Of a stretch of 64,000 nucleotides of DNA, positions 1 to 12,620 are shown piece after piece. The notes beneath the pieces were generated by a model. It saw only the letters and a list, made by a program, of their open reading frames with translations, was not told where the DNA came from and did not search any database. Position 1 is the first letter of the stretch; each line of letters starts with the position of its first letter. The position numbers and the translations under genes are program-made. The DNA is from Glycine soja (lineage: Eukaryota; Streptophyta; Magnoliopsida; Fabales; Fabaceae). The DNA is taken from positions 40,218,677 through 40,282,676 of the forward strand of contig NC_041018.1 in the NCBI RefSeq assembly GCF_004193775.1. The letters run 5' to 3'.

Positions 1-556
1 AAACCCTCCTTCTTTTGTTGAACTTACATTCCATATACTCCGATTTGCTTCTGCTTAGGCGAAAGCCATGTGTTTCTAGAGCTCGTCTCCAAGTTTCCAA
101 CCTCTCATTCAACTCCTCCCTCGACTCTCCAAGGAGGACTATGTCATCTGCAAAAAGCATGCATCTCGGCGCTATCTCTTGGATTTGTTCCGTGAGGACA
201 TCCAGAATTAAGGTAAAAAGATAGGGGCTAAGGGTTGACCCTTGATGTAAACCAATTGTGATGGGAAAATCGTCTGACTCTCCACCCTGTGTCCTAACAC
301 TAGTCGATACCCTATCATACATATCTTGGATAGCTCGAATATATGCAACCCTAACCCCTTTCTTCTCTAAAGCTTTCCACAAAATCTCTCTAGGCACTCT
401 ATCATACGCTTTCTCCAAGTCAATAAAAATCAAGTGCAAGTCTTGTTGGGCCATGCGATATTGCTCCATCACCCGCCGTAATAAATAAATTGCTTCCATG
501 GTCGACCTTCCCGACATGAAACCAAATTGATTCTCAGTAACTTGAGTCTCCCAGTC
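1..556 (-). mobile_element. Non-LTR (LINE) reverse transcriptase fragment
   Basis: The minus strand reads as a continuous reverse transcriptase segment. In protein order it shows ENQFGFMSGRST (motif near 530), a segment with FIDLEKAYD, then GLHQGSTLSPYLF (near 250), and the catalytic box MLFADDIVLLGES (near 160). These are the core palm motifs of plant LINE reverse transcriptases. Homology stops at about 556 upstream and runs off the window edge at base 1. No endonuclease domain or poly(A) tail lies inside the window, so this is either a fragment or the truncated end of an element that continues outside. The frame looks open over the visible part. The family is clear; the clade was not resolved. 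Confidence 0.85.
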
Positions 557-2958
557 ATATAATTGATTTTATTTCCCGCTATGATCTTAATCAGAACCCG
601 CTTCCCTTTCAATCTTTTCAATAATTAAAATATTCCTGAGCATGAAAATTAGATCAAAGGGAACAAGAAATCAGGGAAGCTTGGTGTCATGGCTTAATAA
701 GCATTAACGTGTTGGTTTATAGTTGGGCTAGCTCAAAGAATATTAGAATACATTATATAGTGGTTTGTATTAATTTCTGCTATAGTGTCGCTCGTACATT
801 AAAAGTATTTTAATATGAAAAGTAATGTATTGTTGTTATGGTAAAGTAAAAAACAGAAAAAGTAATTGTTACAATATCGTGCAAATTTGTTATGATATGG
901 TGAAGATTTGTTAATATATTATTCAGATTTATAGATACTGCAATTAGATATTTTACAGATTTGTTTAATACCATAATTAAATTTAGAATCAGTCCTGATT
1001 TTTTTTAAATATATTTTTATTCAATTTAGAATCAGTTAGCTTTCCAACAGCTTGGGGCCAAATTCCCTGTGTTGACCACGATGGCAAGGTCAAATACGCT
1101 CTTGAAAAATAGGGTTACACAGTGGGAAATTAATTAAGGGGAGTGTTCATAATTCCCCACTCCTTTTGTTTCTTGATTTTTCTCTGTCCCGAATCGATAT
1201 TCTAATAATAAATGGAATTCTTCCTCCTTAGAATGAATGTGTAAGGTGATCTCATTTTTATTAATTAATCCATGCTGCCAAGTGAAATTTATTTTATTTA
1301 ATTTTGGCCTTGTTGGGCTGCTTGGCATTGTTGTTGTTAGAAACATATATAAGAATTATTGAATACCCTCTATTCCGGTTCAAATTAAAGTTTCAATTTT
1401 ATGTTATGCATGCAATTGAAGATGAGATCGTGGAGTTGGTTGACGGGTAAAATGAACTCTTTCTCTTGTTCTATGTATGAGTGGACTGTATTACTGGATT
1501 TATGCTTGAAAAGCTTATAACTTGGAGGATGTAATTCATATAGTAATGGTAGACCTCGCAGGAAGATAGTTATTGTTGGATCCAATGTTACAACAATTCT
1601 AAAGGGATGATGGATGGACTTGTAATTCGGTTTTTCTTGTGAGGTGTCTTTGTTTTGTTTTTCTGGAAGTGTAGTTTATTTCCATGACTACATGTTCTCT
1701 TTCTTTTTTCTAGCTTTGGCCTGGGAGGAATATATCTTATAGCTTCCTAGTGTGGCTTTTATCATTAATAACGATGTTTTTTTTTTTGCCCATAAAAAAA
1801 ATATGTCTAACTTTTTGTTTTTATGACAACATGTCTAGCTTGTATGTTTGCTGTTGTTGTTGATTGAGATATTATACGGGAGATAAATATTTCAGTTGAG
1901 TGTTTTTATTCTCTTAGCTAGCAACGTTTTTTTACTTCAATTACTTGTATTATTTCTGCATATTTTAACAACGTTTTAGAGATTAAAAGTTTGCATAGTC
2001 TAAGACGGAATAAACTTTTTGTCGTGTATTAAAAGTTTGAAATTTTAAAATTAATTTTAAAAAGTTATGGGTTGTTACTTGAGTTAACGTTCCTCACAAG
2101 ATCACATGAATTTATTAACAAACCGAGTACAGAGAGTACTCAGCTCTAACACAACATATTCCAAAGTAAGGTCTAACACAACATATTCCAAAGTATTAGC
2201 ATGCATCGATCAAATCTAATCTAAATCAAACCTTTCCCTTTCATATATGCTCGCAGAAGAAAGTGTATACATGATCTGAGTATCAGCTTAAGCAGTACTT
2301 AAACGTGGTCAATTTGCCTTTCATTCAAGCCCAAGATCTCTGTTCTTACTAACTCTAGGATTCTGTCCACATTCAAAAAAAATAAACTGAAATAAAAATT
2401 ACCTAATTCCTGACCTTATATTCATGAAGATTACATTATAGTGTAACGAATGAGTTGCCCAGGAACTTTATTTTCAGTTATATATAGTTGCAACAAAAAT
2501 AAATTCCTAACCAACACAAAAATTGTGTTCACATCTTAGTGAAAATTTTGCATTCAATGAATATATATTGCAATGTTTACTTATTCCTAGCCGCAACAAG
2601 GATACCTAATCTCGTCTATTTGAATTATGCCTTGCTTTGCCAAATTTTTCTTTGCCGGTGTTAGATTGTGAGTACAACCTTCCAAGTAAAAGCATTTGCA
2701 CCTTCAATATTAGCATATATATCTCCCAGACTGATCGAACACTAACATAAGTAATCACTCTATTACTACTTCCTACATTTAATGAAGACAAATTAACTCA
2801 TCTCGCATTCAAATAATATTCTCCATCCATTCTCCTTAACCTTCCATTTTTGCCTCCTTAATTGTTTAGAAGCTACGTTACAAAATCTATATGAATTGAT
2901 TACATAATATATAAAGGAGGACTAAAACACAAGTCTTATTATTCTTATATGTTCCTGT

Positions 2959-2961
<3 letters not shown>

Positions 2962-3043
<82 letters not shown>
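2962..3043. repeat. (TA)n microsatellite, about 82 bp
   Basis: Uninterrupted TA dinucleotide tract. Comparable tracts occur at about 37921-37964 and 45767-45849. Confidence 0.95.
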
Positions 3044-3045
<2 letters not shown>

Positions 3046-3652
3046 TTATCTGTTAGTAACATTTATTTACTTAAAAAATTCTACAGATATTTCCAAATAT
3101 TTTTGTTTATAGTTAATATGTTTCGGATTTTGCTAAAAATCATCTAAAAAACTTATTAATTAGATCGATATGATGTTCTACTGGAATATATTCTATTTTT
3201 TTTTCGTCAGTCACTCATTAACCTACTATTCAATAGTCAATGACCTATACTAATTATATATAACTGTAAGACAAGAGAAAACAGCAACCCAAAACAAAGT
3301 TCACTGTCTCACCGCCGGTTGTTAAATAGCCTAACAGAATATATAAAATAAAGATGCAGCCATGCATGAAGGAGAGAAAGGAGAAGATGCTCCTCAAATT
3401 TGACGGATTAAATTATTATTAATTGCTTATGATGTGCTGGATTTGTTGGTATACAGCTAGTAACCTAGTAGCATATAATGTGCTGCCAAATTTATTAAAA
3501 CATACTTTGAACAACAAAAATGAGTATTAATTTTGTTCTCTCTTTTTCTTATTTTTATCTTTCTCACTATTTGTAAGAAAATAACTTTCGATTTATATTT
3601 TGTTAAGATGATCCAACCATTGGATAATCTTTCATACATTTAATTTAATATT

Positions 3653-3699
3653 TGATACCAACTAGAGTCCTCCACTCTACCAATTGAGCTAAGGTCAAA
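3653..3699 (-). pseudogene. tRNA-Tyr 5' half (tRNA fragment) flanked by a 17-bp direct repeat
   Basis: The minus strand reads GACCTTAGCTCAATTGGTAG followed by AGTGGAGGACTCTAGTTGG. This matches the acceptor 5' strand, D-arm (A box) and anticodon 5' stem of plant tRNA-Tyr, plus the start of its intron. The 3' half (T-arm and acceptor 3' strand) is absent. The piece sits between two copies of a 17-bp AT-rich sequence at 3636-3652 and 3700-3716. The anticodon position reads CTA instead of the usual GTA. It cannot fold as a tRNA and is a fragment. Confidence 0.7.
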
Positions 3700-4099
3700 A
3701 CATTTAATTTAATATTGGAAAAAATCAGTAACTAATTTATATTTATAATTTTTGACTTGCATAATAAGATATCAATTTTATCGCAGATCATATCCTTCAA
3801 TTTTAGTAACTCCTTGTCACCTGTACAAGTTAATAAAAATTTGTCTTGTACTTACCTCATACCTGTACGAGTATTTATTAAGTAAATATCTACGAATTAT
3901 ATAAATTTTGGCAAATATCCACAAGTATATATGTAAGTATTTGTTAAAAAATAAATTTAAAATAGTTTTAAAATGCATATTTATATTTAAAATATTTTTT
4001 AAATTTTGAAACATATATTTATGTTAAAAATAAATAAATTTAAAATATATTTATAATAAAATTAAAAACAAATTATTTTGTATAATTTTGATCATTTAA

Positions 4100-4465
4100 G
4101 TCGCTATAGAGACGGATATTTCTGTCTCTAAGAACAACTTCCAGAAAAAATTTATTTAGAGACGGATGTTTCTGTCCCATCTTTACATGAGACAGATTGA
4201 TCACCCCTTATTAAATTGATAACTAGAGACAGAGTTAGAGATGAATTACTTAAAATTTGTCAATGAATTCTTTTGTTTCGAACATCCATCTTCACTAATG
4301 TTTCAAACATTTAGAGACGGACATAGAGACGAAAGCAGATAGAGACGAGTTTTCTGTGTCTAAAAAAATAACTTTTAACTTCTCCGCTGGTTAAACTTTG
4401 TCTCTGACTCAGGAAACTATTTCGTCTCTAAATTCGGTCTTTATATCAAACTTTCCTGGTAGTAA
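4100..4465. mobile_element. Degenerate CACTA-like remnant with GAGACGGA repeats
   Basis: The motif GAGACGGA recurs at about 4109, 4159 and 4314, with further GAGACGA/GTCTCT variants in both orientations. One edge near 4450-4465 reads, on the minus strand, ACTACCAGGAAAG, which resembles the CACTACCAGAAAA-type terminus of legume CACTA elements. Repeated subterminal motifs are typical of that superfamily. No second terminus or target duplication was found. Confidence 0.35.
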
Positions 4466-4809
4466 GTAATTCTATATTACAAATTCCCATAAATACGAGT
4501 ACCGTACTATCCATTAACATATTTATTTTGAATCGGTAGCAAGTTCTATTTGCATTTGTCATCTATGCTTTCATTTATCTCTTCTCTTTCTGTATCTCAC
4601 TATGTGTATGAATATTTTTTCAAAACAAAAAGTGTAAAAGGGATCCTTATTCTCCCCTAAAGAAAACCAATGAATAAGTTTATATACTTCACGTACATGC
4701 CCATTGGAAACACTATTATATTTGCTGCTTGTTTATCATACTCAATGAAACTATATATTATCTTGCCGCATGTTTATCATACTCAATGAGACGGAGCAAT
4801 GGAGCAACA

Positions 4810-4817
4810 TATATAAA
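4810..4817 (+). promoter_or_regulatory. TATA box of the EF-hand gene
   Basis: TATATAAA lies about 96 bp before the ATG at 4906. A start site some 30 bp downstream would fall near 4840. That would exclude the ATGs at 4833 and 4837 from the transcript and favour 4906 as the start. Confidence 0.5.
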
Positions 4818-4905
4818 TTCAAAACCCACTAGATGAATGAACGTCCACAGATTCAACAACGTACACGATCACACAGCAAAATTCATTGACGCTGGTGGTG
4901 AGAAC

Positions 4906-5193
4906 ATGGCATTTATGGATCGTAATGTAACGAGTGATGGGAAGCGCGTGATGAATCTGAAGCAGTTCAAGCAGTGGCTGAAGACATCATTTGACACAAA
5001 CAAAGATGGTCGAATCAGCAAAGACGAATTGCATGAAGCTTTCAAGCTCACTGTTGGTCTCTTTGCTTCGTGGAAGAGCCACAAGGTGTTGAAGTATGCA
5101 GACACCGACCACGACGGTTTCATTGATGAAAACGAATTCATAAACCTTGTACAGTTTGCAGAGAACCACTTCAACGTCAGAATCACAAAGTAG
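4906..5193 (+). CDS. Small two-EF-hand calcium-binding protein (calmodulin-like)
   Basis: A single-exon Ca2+ sensor of 95 aa if started at 4906, or 118 aa if started at the in-frame ATG at 4837. Counting from 4837, two canonical 12-residue EF loops are visible: DTNKDGRISKDE (53-64) and DTDHDGFIDENE (89-100). Both have D at positions 1 and 5, G at 6 and E at 12, so both should bind Ca2+. There is no catalytic domain, membrane segment or signal peptide, so a soluble Ca2+-responsive adaptor is inferred. I prefer 4906 because it has a strong ATG context (A at -3, G at +4), because the TATA box at 4810 predicts a transcript start near 4840, and because the first 23 residues look non-conserved. A short frame starting at 4833 overlaps the upstream ATG. 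Small two-EF-hand proteins of this kind are common in plants; the binding partner is unknown. Confidence 0.85.
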   Translation: MAFMDRNVTSDGKRVMNLKQFKQWLKTSFDTNKDGRISKDELHEAFKLTVGLFASWKSHKVLKYADTDHDGFIDENEFINLVQFAENHFNVRITK

Positions 5194-6911
5194 ATAGTTA
5201 TCTGGCTTTTGGAACTTTGTTTTGGCTTTTGAATCATTATCAATCGATAGATGTTTTTTTTTAAAAAAAAATATTGTAGTGATATAATTTACATTTATTA
5301 AATTATCAATTAATAGATGTTTTTTTAATATTATTATTATTATCATAATAAGCTCACGAGTCATGTGAAAACTATATATAGATGTAGATGATTCCCATCA
5401 TCGATCCCATTCAGGAATTAAAGATGCACAGAATTCAAAATGTAATATCAATAGAGAAATTACATCTTTTTTATAAAAAAAATGCACACTAAAAAAAATA
5501 AGAAAAAGAATGGAAAAGTGCGTGATAATATGAAAATTAAAAGATAAAAAAAATAAATGATACTATAAAATATTATATAAATAATATAATTACTACATTA
5601 TCAATAATATCAAAGACAATGCGTTTTTTGATAATAATGACGAATAAAAAGTCGATTTGTATACTAATTATAAGCTGTTATATACTAAATAATATTTATT
5701 GGAAACTAGTATATATAATTATATATAACAACAACAGCTTATAATATTTATGCCACGAAATTAATTGGCATTTAGTTTGATTGGAAGGTTGGAGGTAAAA
5801 TTAAACTCAAAGAGAGGAAAACCAAATCTGGATGAAGAATCAAATTGTTATCAAAACAAATTAATCCGATACCATTAGTAACTGCCACTATCCTCAATGT
5901 CAACTATAATACTAGAACTCTAATCACATCCACCTATCTCATTCTCCTCCATCCTATTATGTTGTTACTCTGTTAAAATTTTCACTAACTTGAGCCTCAA
6001 AGTTTCTACAAGTATCATCTGAGACCTACAGTCAAGTGTGGGTCAGACATATCGGATCTTAAATCAATTATTATGATTAGTTGATTCTTACATATTTTTC
6101 TATCAATAATCATACTATTGTTGGATTTTCAAAATAGAAAGATATTTTTCATTTAATGCTTTAAGCATACAACCTTAGTTCCTTTATTGAATTTTTACAT
6201 GAGCATATGCTCATTCGTTTACATGTTGAGAAAATGAAATTGTAGAGAGAATCATTCAAGATTACATACATGCAAGGTGAAGCCACTCATATTGATAATG
6301 AGAAGAGAAAGATGTTAAAAAAACTTATGGGATTCTCATCATACGATTTTTTTATTGCAATATCCATGACAATCGAGTGAAATTAATCACTACAACAAAC
6401 CGTACAAATAAGAAAACAATATTGGTATCTGATGTCACACCATGGACTAGGAAGAAGTTGTAATTCTGAAGCAGGAAGCACGCGTGCAAAATGTATTATG
6501 TACATCGAATTCCACAGATTGATGCTGTTGTCATTGAGCTTAGTTACACAGTGCTAATCGGTTACATGAAGAGGTCCAGGACATTAGGACTTGAAAACCA
6601 TCTTCAATGATCTAAGTTCTAAATTTGTTGCATTGCATCTTCAACACTAGTCATACTACACAGTACACACCAAACAGAAATATCAAACAGATTATTCTAG
6701 ATAAGTTTAAAGACATATTTTCCTAGTCAACTTCGAAAATCTGATTAATAAAAGGAAGAACTCAAGTTAATAACCATAGGAAAGATATCATGTATATTAT
6801 CACTCAAATTAAAAATCCTACTGAAGACTAAACATATTCAAGTTTACCTATATAATTCTAGGAGCAGCACATCCATTCGCACCAGAACAAGATAAATGCC
6901 AAAAGACCCTT
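5194..6911. other. Intergenic DNA and 3' region of the PAH gene
   Basis: AT-rich DNA without a supported gene. The part nearest 6911 probably includes the 3' untranslated region of the minus-strand lipin gene. No clear transposon ends were found. Confidence 0.5.
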
Positions 6912-9900
6912 TCAAATATTTGTAGCAGAAGAGGTCTCAGGTAACTTCCAGTAATTCCATGAATTAAAATCCTCCTGCACCAATATTCAGCATGAACAAG
7001 GCCAAAAAATAAGGTACATCACAGACAAATCCTTAGGAGTTTGTAGGGAATTTTTTTAGAGAAAGTTCCTTCAGAATTAAACCTGTTCAGATGAGTTTGT
7101 AGGGGGGAACATTCCATTCACCAGAGAATGCAGAGAAGTATATGATTTTGTGTCAAAACAACGACGGTTTACAGCAATCTCTCCCTGAAAAGTGAAAACT
7201 CAGAAATGAGAATAGAAGTTTTGCAAACTATAAACAATTCAGGTACTTTTATCATTTATTTGTTTCAAAATACTAATACATACCCTGGGATTAATGATGA
7301 ATATTTTTCCTTTTGGGATTCCAACCTTAAGGTAACTGACTTCATCGGTATCCCTATTTCCAAAACCAGCATAGAACGGATTCCAATCTGGAGGAAAAAG
7401 TGCCTTAATGTCCTGGAAGCATTAAAATTCCACTTATGTTTAATAATATGACCATAGTGGAAAAAAATAAATTTTGTCAATTTTAGTTTAGTGGGAACCT
7501 AACCTCTAAACATGCAATCTTGAACTCATGAGGAGCCCTCCGGATAACTGGAAAACAAAGAAGAAATTTGTCATAGTCCCAAATATTATAAAAGCATCAT
7601 GATCAAGGTGTTCCAGACTCAAAGCATTGGCTACACATAAAACTATCACTACTGTAAACCTATCACTAACGCTTATAGTATGTCATGAACTTGAAATGGG
7701 GTAGCCTCTTCTCATCCGCAACCATTTTCATACAATAAATAAATAAAAACTAAGTTACCTTCTCGATATAGAGAAGGAAAGAGTCCATCAGGGGATATAA
7801 CAACAGGGCCATCTGGTAAAAGTTTCCCATCCTGCATCATAACAAAAGGAATAAGAGGATGTAAACTGCTTTCTTTTTTTTTTCGTCTTGTTTAGTCCAT
7901 AACAATTAATATTGATTTGAAACTTATTTATCACCTGCTTAAGGTTGCATAGAAATTGTCTGGTATGATAGGCCTGAGATATTGCACGAGCACTGAGAAA
8001 AAGTAGCTGGTAGCCATTTCCCTGTACAGTGTGTATTAGACAAGAGAAAATTCCATACCACTCACACAAAAGATAGTTGCTATAGGCAGGGTAATGGACA
8101 GTTTATATCCTAAAACTCTCGAGACAATTAATTGATCATTAGAATGAATGAGCGCGTAAAATAGAATTCATGAATTTTGTGGCCTTAACAGAAAAAGCAA
8201 TTGATTATTAGTTTTGTGGCCACCTGTCCAAAAACAATGCTGATATAAAAACAGTGATGTGTAATCAATGTATTCAAGATTTAACTACAGAACATTCTAT
8301 TTTCATGTTGTAGTAATCTCAAAACACCTAAACACACGCGCAAGGTGGACAAACCTTGATATCTGAGAATAAATGAGCAACTCCTGTCTGTGACCAATCG
8401 ATTCCTACTAAAGGCATGAATTGACCTAGAACATCTGACCTGTAAGGCATAAAATAAAACGAAGAGTTTAACATTATCAAACCATCGAGTAGAATTAAAT
8501 CAAGAGCAAAAATGAAAAGAAAAGGTGTGGAAACTAATAGGCAAATATCTAGATGTTATAATTATAAATGTTTGCAGCTAGGAGAAATGAAATTCAAACT
8601 TCTACAGGTATACTATTGTACTCCATCCTCTGCCTAGTTACTTTCTTGCTTACTATTATTTATGCAGTTTGAATTCTGCTCAGCTAAAATTTAACCAAGA
8701 TGACACTACAAGTCTACAGCCATCAAATTTCCATAATAACATGTCATAAATTGTCAATCAATTTAACCCTACAGGTATACTAATAATAATAGTGAAAGTA
8801 GTAGATTATATTTACCAACTTTACATCCATCACGACTATAATGGATTAATACAACGATGATTCTTTATCTGCTTATAATAAATTCACATCCATCACATTC
8901 TTTATCTGGTTTGTCTAGCCCAATTAACAGTTTAACAAACAATCAATCCGAATATCCCTCACAATGAATGACAGTTAAGGTATATATATATATATATATA
9001 TATAAGGGTTAAATATATTCCTTCTACAAAGTCCTATTATACATTAGAGTGTGCCTCACAAAGTTCATCTTGAGAAGAAATTAATAGGAACTCTAACTTT
9101 TGCGTGTCTAACTTGCCTTCAAACATAAGTTTATTAAACAGAAAACTTAGCATGCAAGTGAATGAGTCCACGCCCTAGGTAAACAAATATACCTACAAGC
9201 CTGATCACTAAGAAGGAAACATTTAAGGAACATGTAAGCCAAAGTTTGGTGACCAAAGTGAAAAATACACAGGCAAGTGCATTTTAAAAAAATACTAATA
9301 TATAACATTAAAAAAATACTAATATATACCAAGTTCATGCTTGTACTGTGTTTACCTTATATATTTTGTAATGAACATGCCAAGTTTGAATAAGTCATAG
9401 GACAGGACGTAAAACAAAATGGCAACCAAAAGGAAAAAAAATGGAATAAGATTTGTATGGTCTTTGAACACAGCAGCAAACAACAGAACAAACATATGGC
9501 CCTGATCTTGGTATACCATCGGTACTATAAACTAAACATGCACTTCAGAGAGAGACAGAGTCCCTCTTGTCTAGTTTTCTTTCAGTGATAACAGGACACA
9601 AAAAGTACGGTTGATTGAGGTTGAGCCGTTGATTCACTCAGTGTTGGTACTTCAGCAAGATTGCTGAGTAGCACTTTTTGGTAGATACCAAGTATGAAGT
9701 ATCTTTATTTGCTAGATCAAATTAGCAATGAAAAAAGCAAGACACTATTAACAGAATAAATATTGACCATAACTCTGTCATAGTAGTACAATATGTATTT
9801 GGAAAACAGTTTCCTTTTCAGTAAGATGTGTCCTCACCTTGTAATTGTCCCATCTACATCTGATATCACTATACGAGTGTTCCATTTCCACAAATACATG

Positions 9901-11600
9901 TGAGCATCAACCTGATAGTAAGACAAATAAAAAAAAAATTAAAAGTATCAATAAAAGAAACAGAATAAATGTAAATGGAAAGTAAGCCTTGCGCACTTGA
10001 AATAAAATTGAAGAAATTTATTGATTGCTAACCTGCTGCTTCCCCTTAACCGTAGGGAAACTGAAGGTTATTGTGTTCCTCCCTTCCTTCAGATTCAAGG
10101 ATGCTAGCTGTTCAGACGTTGGAGTATTAGCACTAACCTTCTTAACTAAATCTCTTCGACCAAGATTGATAGTTTGAGATTTTCGAAACTTTGGTGTTTT
10201 TACAACATCCCCGGCATCACTCCTACCAGAATGGGAACAATCTCTTTGCTGAGAATGTAACTCAGAGGCCTTTATTGCTGGCCTCCCAATGTCAGAATTC
10301 TTAGTGAGTTCCTCACTTTGTGCAACCTAAACTAGAACTATACCATATCAGTTTCAAACAAAACTAAAAACACCCTTCACACTTTTCCTTGTTACATTTA
10401 GACTCATGATCAGCATCTAGCTTACAAGAGCTTTTCGATAGTGAAACCCTATTGTTAAGAATTTTATAAGACAAGAAAATGTCGACCTTTATTAAGTTCA
10501 TAAATGCTAACAGAAAAGGCAAATAAGGCAAAAGTTGAGTTACATAAATTGATTTTAATTTTTTTATTAAAAATTCAATTCATTTTCCCTCAGATAATTC
10601 ATTTTTATGTTATTTTGTAGTAAGTACTTAAAGAGAAATTTATTCAAAGTAGACAAATATAACCGACCTCGGCTAGTGAAATAATACTTTTGTTATTATT
10701 GCCATGTAAAAGCTCTAATAACAAAATTAGCAAAAAGAATTTAGCATCATTTACCTCAGGTAGCATTAGAGTTGCAGCATGCAAGACCTCCTGAGCATGG
10801 ACACGAACATCTCCACATCCTGCACTTGCAGGGCACAACATCTCATTAAACACAGGCTTGGAACTGATGCCATCTTGATCACTGCAAGAACGAGCTTCCT
10901 CCTTCATTTTACGCGGTGGTAAAGGCAAACCGTTGTCCAAGGCATCACCCCTAGTCTTCTTCCTATCCCTACAAGGTAGTTTATGATCAAAATTGAGATT
11001 GGTGGACCACTTCAGCTCCAACAACTTGGCTGCAATCTCGGCACGCTCCCTCAAATCCACCCCATTCACATCACCATCTCCACCTTCCCCTCTCAAAGAC
11101 CTTGACACAAGCCCAAGAATTCGGGCACGGCGAGACTTAGTCCTTCCCACAACAACCTTAGCATCTGAATTTGACTTGTCTGGTGAATCAAAGTTCCAAC
11201 TTTTGGACTTGAAATGCCTCCTACCACTCGGTGATGTGATATCATCAGTTTCACTTTCACCACCAAAAAGCGTAGATTCCTCCTCCTCCTCTTCTTCTTC
11301 TTCTTCTTCTTGTGTATCTGCATGATGGAGGAAAATAGCTTCCCCATTACGGTTCAAATACATGTTGAAATCAGGTTCTACACCGTTGACACTGACATGA
11401 ACCTCTATCTTTTCCTTCTCCTCTTCCTTAAAAACCTTGTGGTATTTCCCAAATCTTACATACCATGGAGAGGATTTGAAGCTCCCATCCTTCTGCTGAA
11501 CCACAACAATATCCACCGCGCCACCGAAAGGGAGGAACGTCCCTGAAACGGTGTTGACACCGCGGCTGATGAAGCTGCCAAGCCTCCCCACCGCTTGCAT
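6912..11600 (-). CDS. PAH2: Lipin-type phosphatidate phosphatase (PAH family), compact form
   Basis: Mg2+-dependent phosphatidate phosphatase, which converts phosphatidic acid to diacylglycerol at the ER and restrains phospholipid synthesis. Exons in transcript order: 11600-10755, 10326-10033, 9911-9838, 8439-8355, 8021-7935, 7831-7759, 7547-7504, 7412-7284, 7184-7083, 6974-6912. They sum to 1,797 nt (598 aa plus stop) in one frame. The N-LIP domain occupies residues 1 to about 95 (start [14 protein letters not shown]). A glutamate tract follows at about 98-108. The C-LIP HAD phosphatase begins near 330, with the catalytic DVDGT at 398-402, then [19 protein letters not shown] and [11 protein letters not shown]. 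An in-frame ATG at 11624 would add 8 residues, but the family starts at MQAVG. Arabidopsis PAH1 and PAH2 exceed 900 aa; here the central region is missing between exons 1 and 2. The paralogue symbol rests on gene order next to BKI1, not on sequence. Confidence 0.93.
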
Positions 11601-12418
11601 ATTAATATCTTCTACTAGAGACAATCCTGATCGAGCCTACAAAAATTTACCATACAAATAAAGTTCTCTTCTACCTCAAGCAATCCGAGAAGAATTACTA
11701 TTACTATACAATAAAATCTGTCTCCGAGCATTTAAAACATCAAAACTTGCAAGTTAATGTTGATCCAATTTATGTCACAAACGTTCAAATTATGATCCAA
11801 TCTATAAGGTATGTCTTGTTTTCTTAATTTCGGAAAAATTGATGAAAGAGATATGGTAGCTATGAATTTTCCCGAAACATTCTTAAATAGAGATCTGAGT
11901 CTGGCACGTTAAGGAATAAGTACATGTTGGGTACCGACTTATGAAACTTAAAATAAAGAGCCGCCAATACGAGAATATTCGATTGGAATGTGCGGAGGCA
12001 ATTATGATGAATTTTTGAGAATATTCTTTCTAATCTAATTCTAATCCGAACACATTTGAATAAATAAAAATAATAATTGATTGAAAGTTTCAGACGTGGT
12101 TATGGCCTATGGGGTTTGAGAGAGAAGGACCCACTGCGTCCCACGTTATGAGAATTCAGGGTGAACGCAACGCAACGCAACACAAACAAAACTTGATGAA
12201 AATTTCCAATTGCGGCTTCTTTCTATGCTACCACAATTGCAGATTCCAAAGACAACACCAAGGTTCGTGATTGAGGCATTGAAGATGAAGATAACAGTTT
12301 ATTTATTATGACCTAAGAAAAGTTTAGAAATAGTATTTAGTACCCTCGCTCTCGATTTCCTCCCTACCGTAGCAATCACTTCTATATATTTCATAGTCAA
12401 AATTTAATTATAATTAGA

Positions 12419-12620
12419 ATTTAACTCTCACACAATTATTATGTTATCATTTATCCGCAAATTATCATTATTTGTTGATATAAGTTTTTTAAGTAAAATA
12501 TTATAAAAGTTAATAAATTTATCCTATAATAATAATAATATCTTTTATTTTAAAACAAAAAACTAACAATATCTTTTTGTTTTTTTTATTTTTAATTAAA
12601 AATAATTAAAAGATGTAAAC
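12419..12620. repeat. Direct repeat copy A (pairs with 13759-13952)
   Basis: Shares long near-identical blocks with copy B, for example AAGTAAAATATTATAAAAGT and the block around AACAATATCTTTT. The two copies are in the same orientation with about 1.1 kb between them. They are probably remnants of one repeat family, not the LTRs of an intact element, since no TG/CA ends or primer-binding site were seen. Confidence 0.65.

Larger units (their letters stand above)
557..4809. other. AT-rich intergenic DNA
   Basis: No convincing coding sequence was seen. The stretch holds a long (TA)n tract (about 2962-3043), a tRNA-Tyr half flanked by direct repeats (3636-3716) and a degenerate GAGACGGA-repeat transposon remnant (about 4100-4460). 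The short open frames here show no domain and no codon pattern typical of genes. Confidence 0.6.

Noticed and set aside
4869..5364. Long antisense open frames over the EF-hand gene.
   Set aside because: They are shadows of the EF-hand coding sequence and its AT-rich flank, with no domain.
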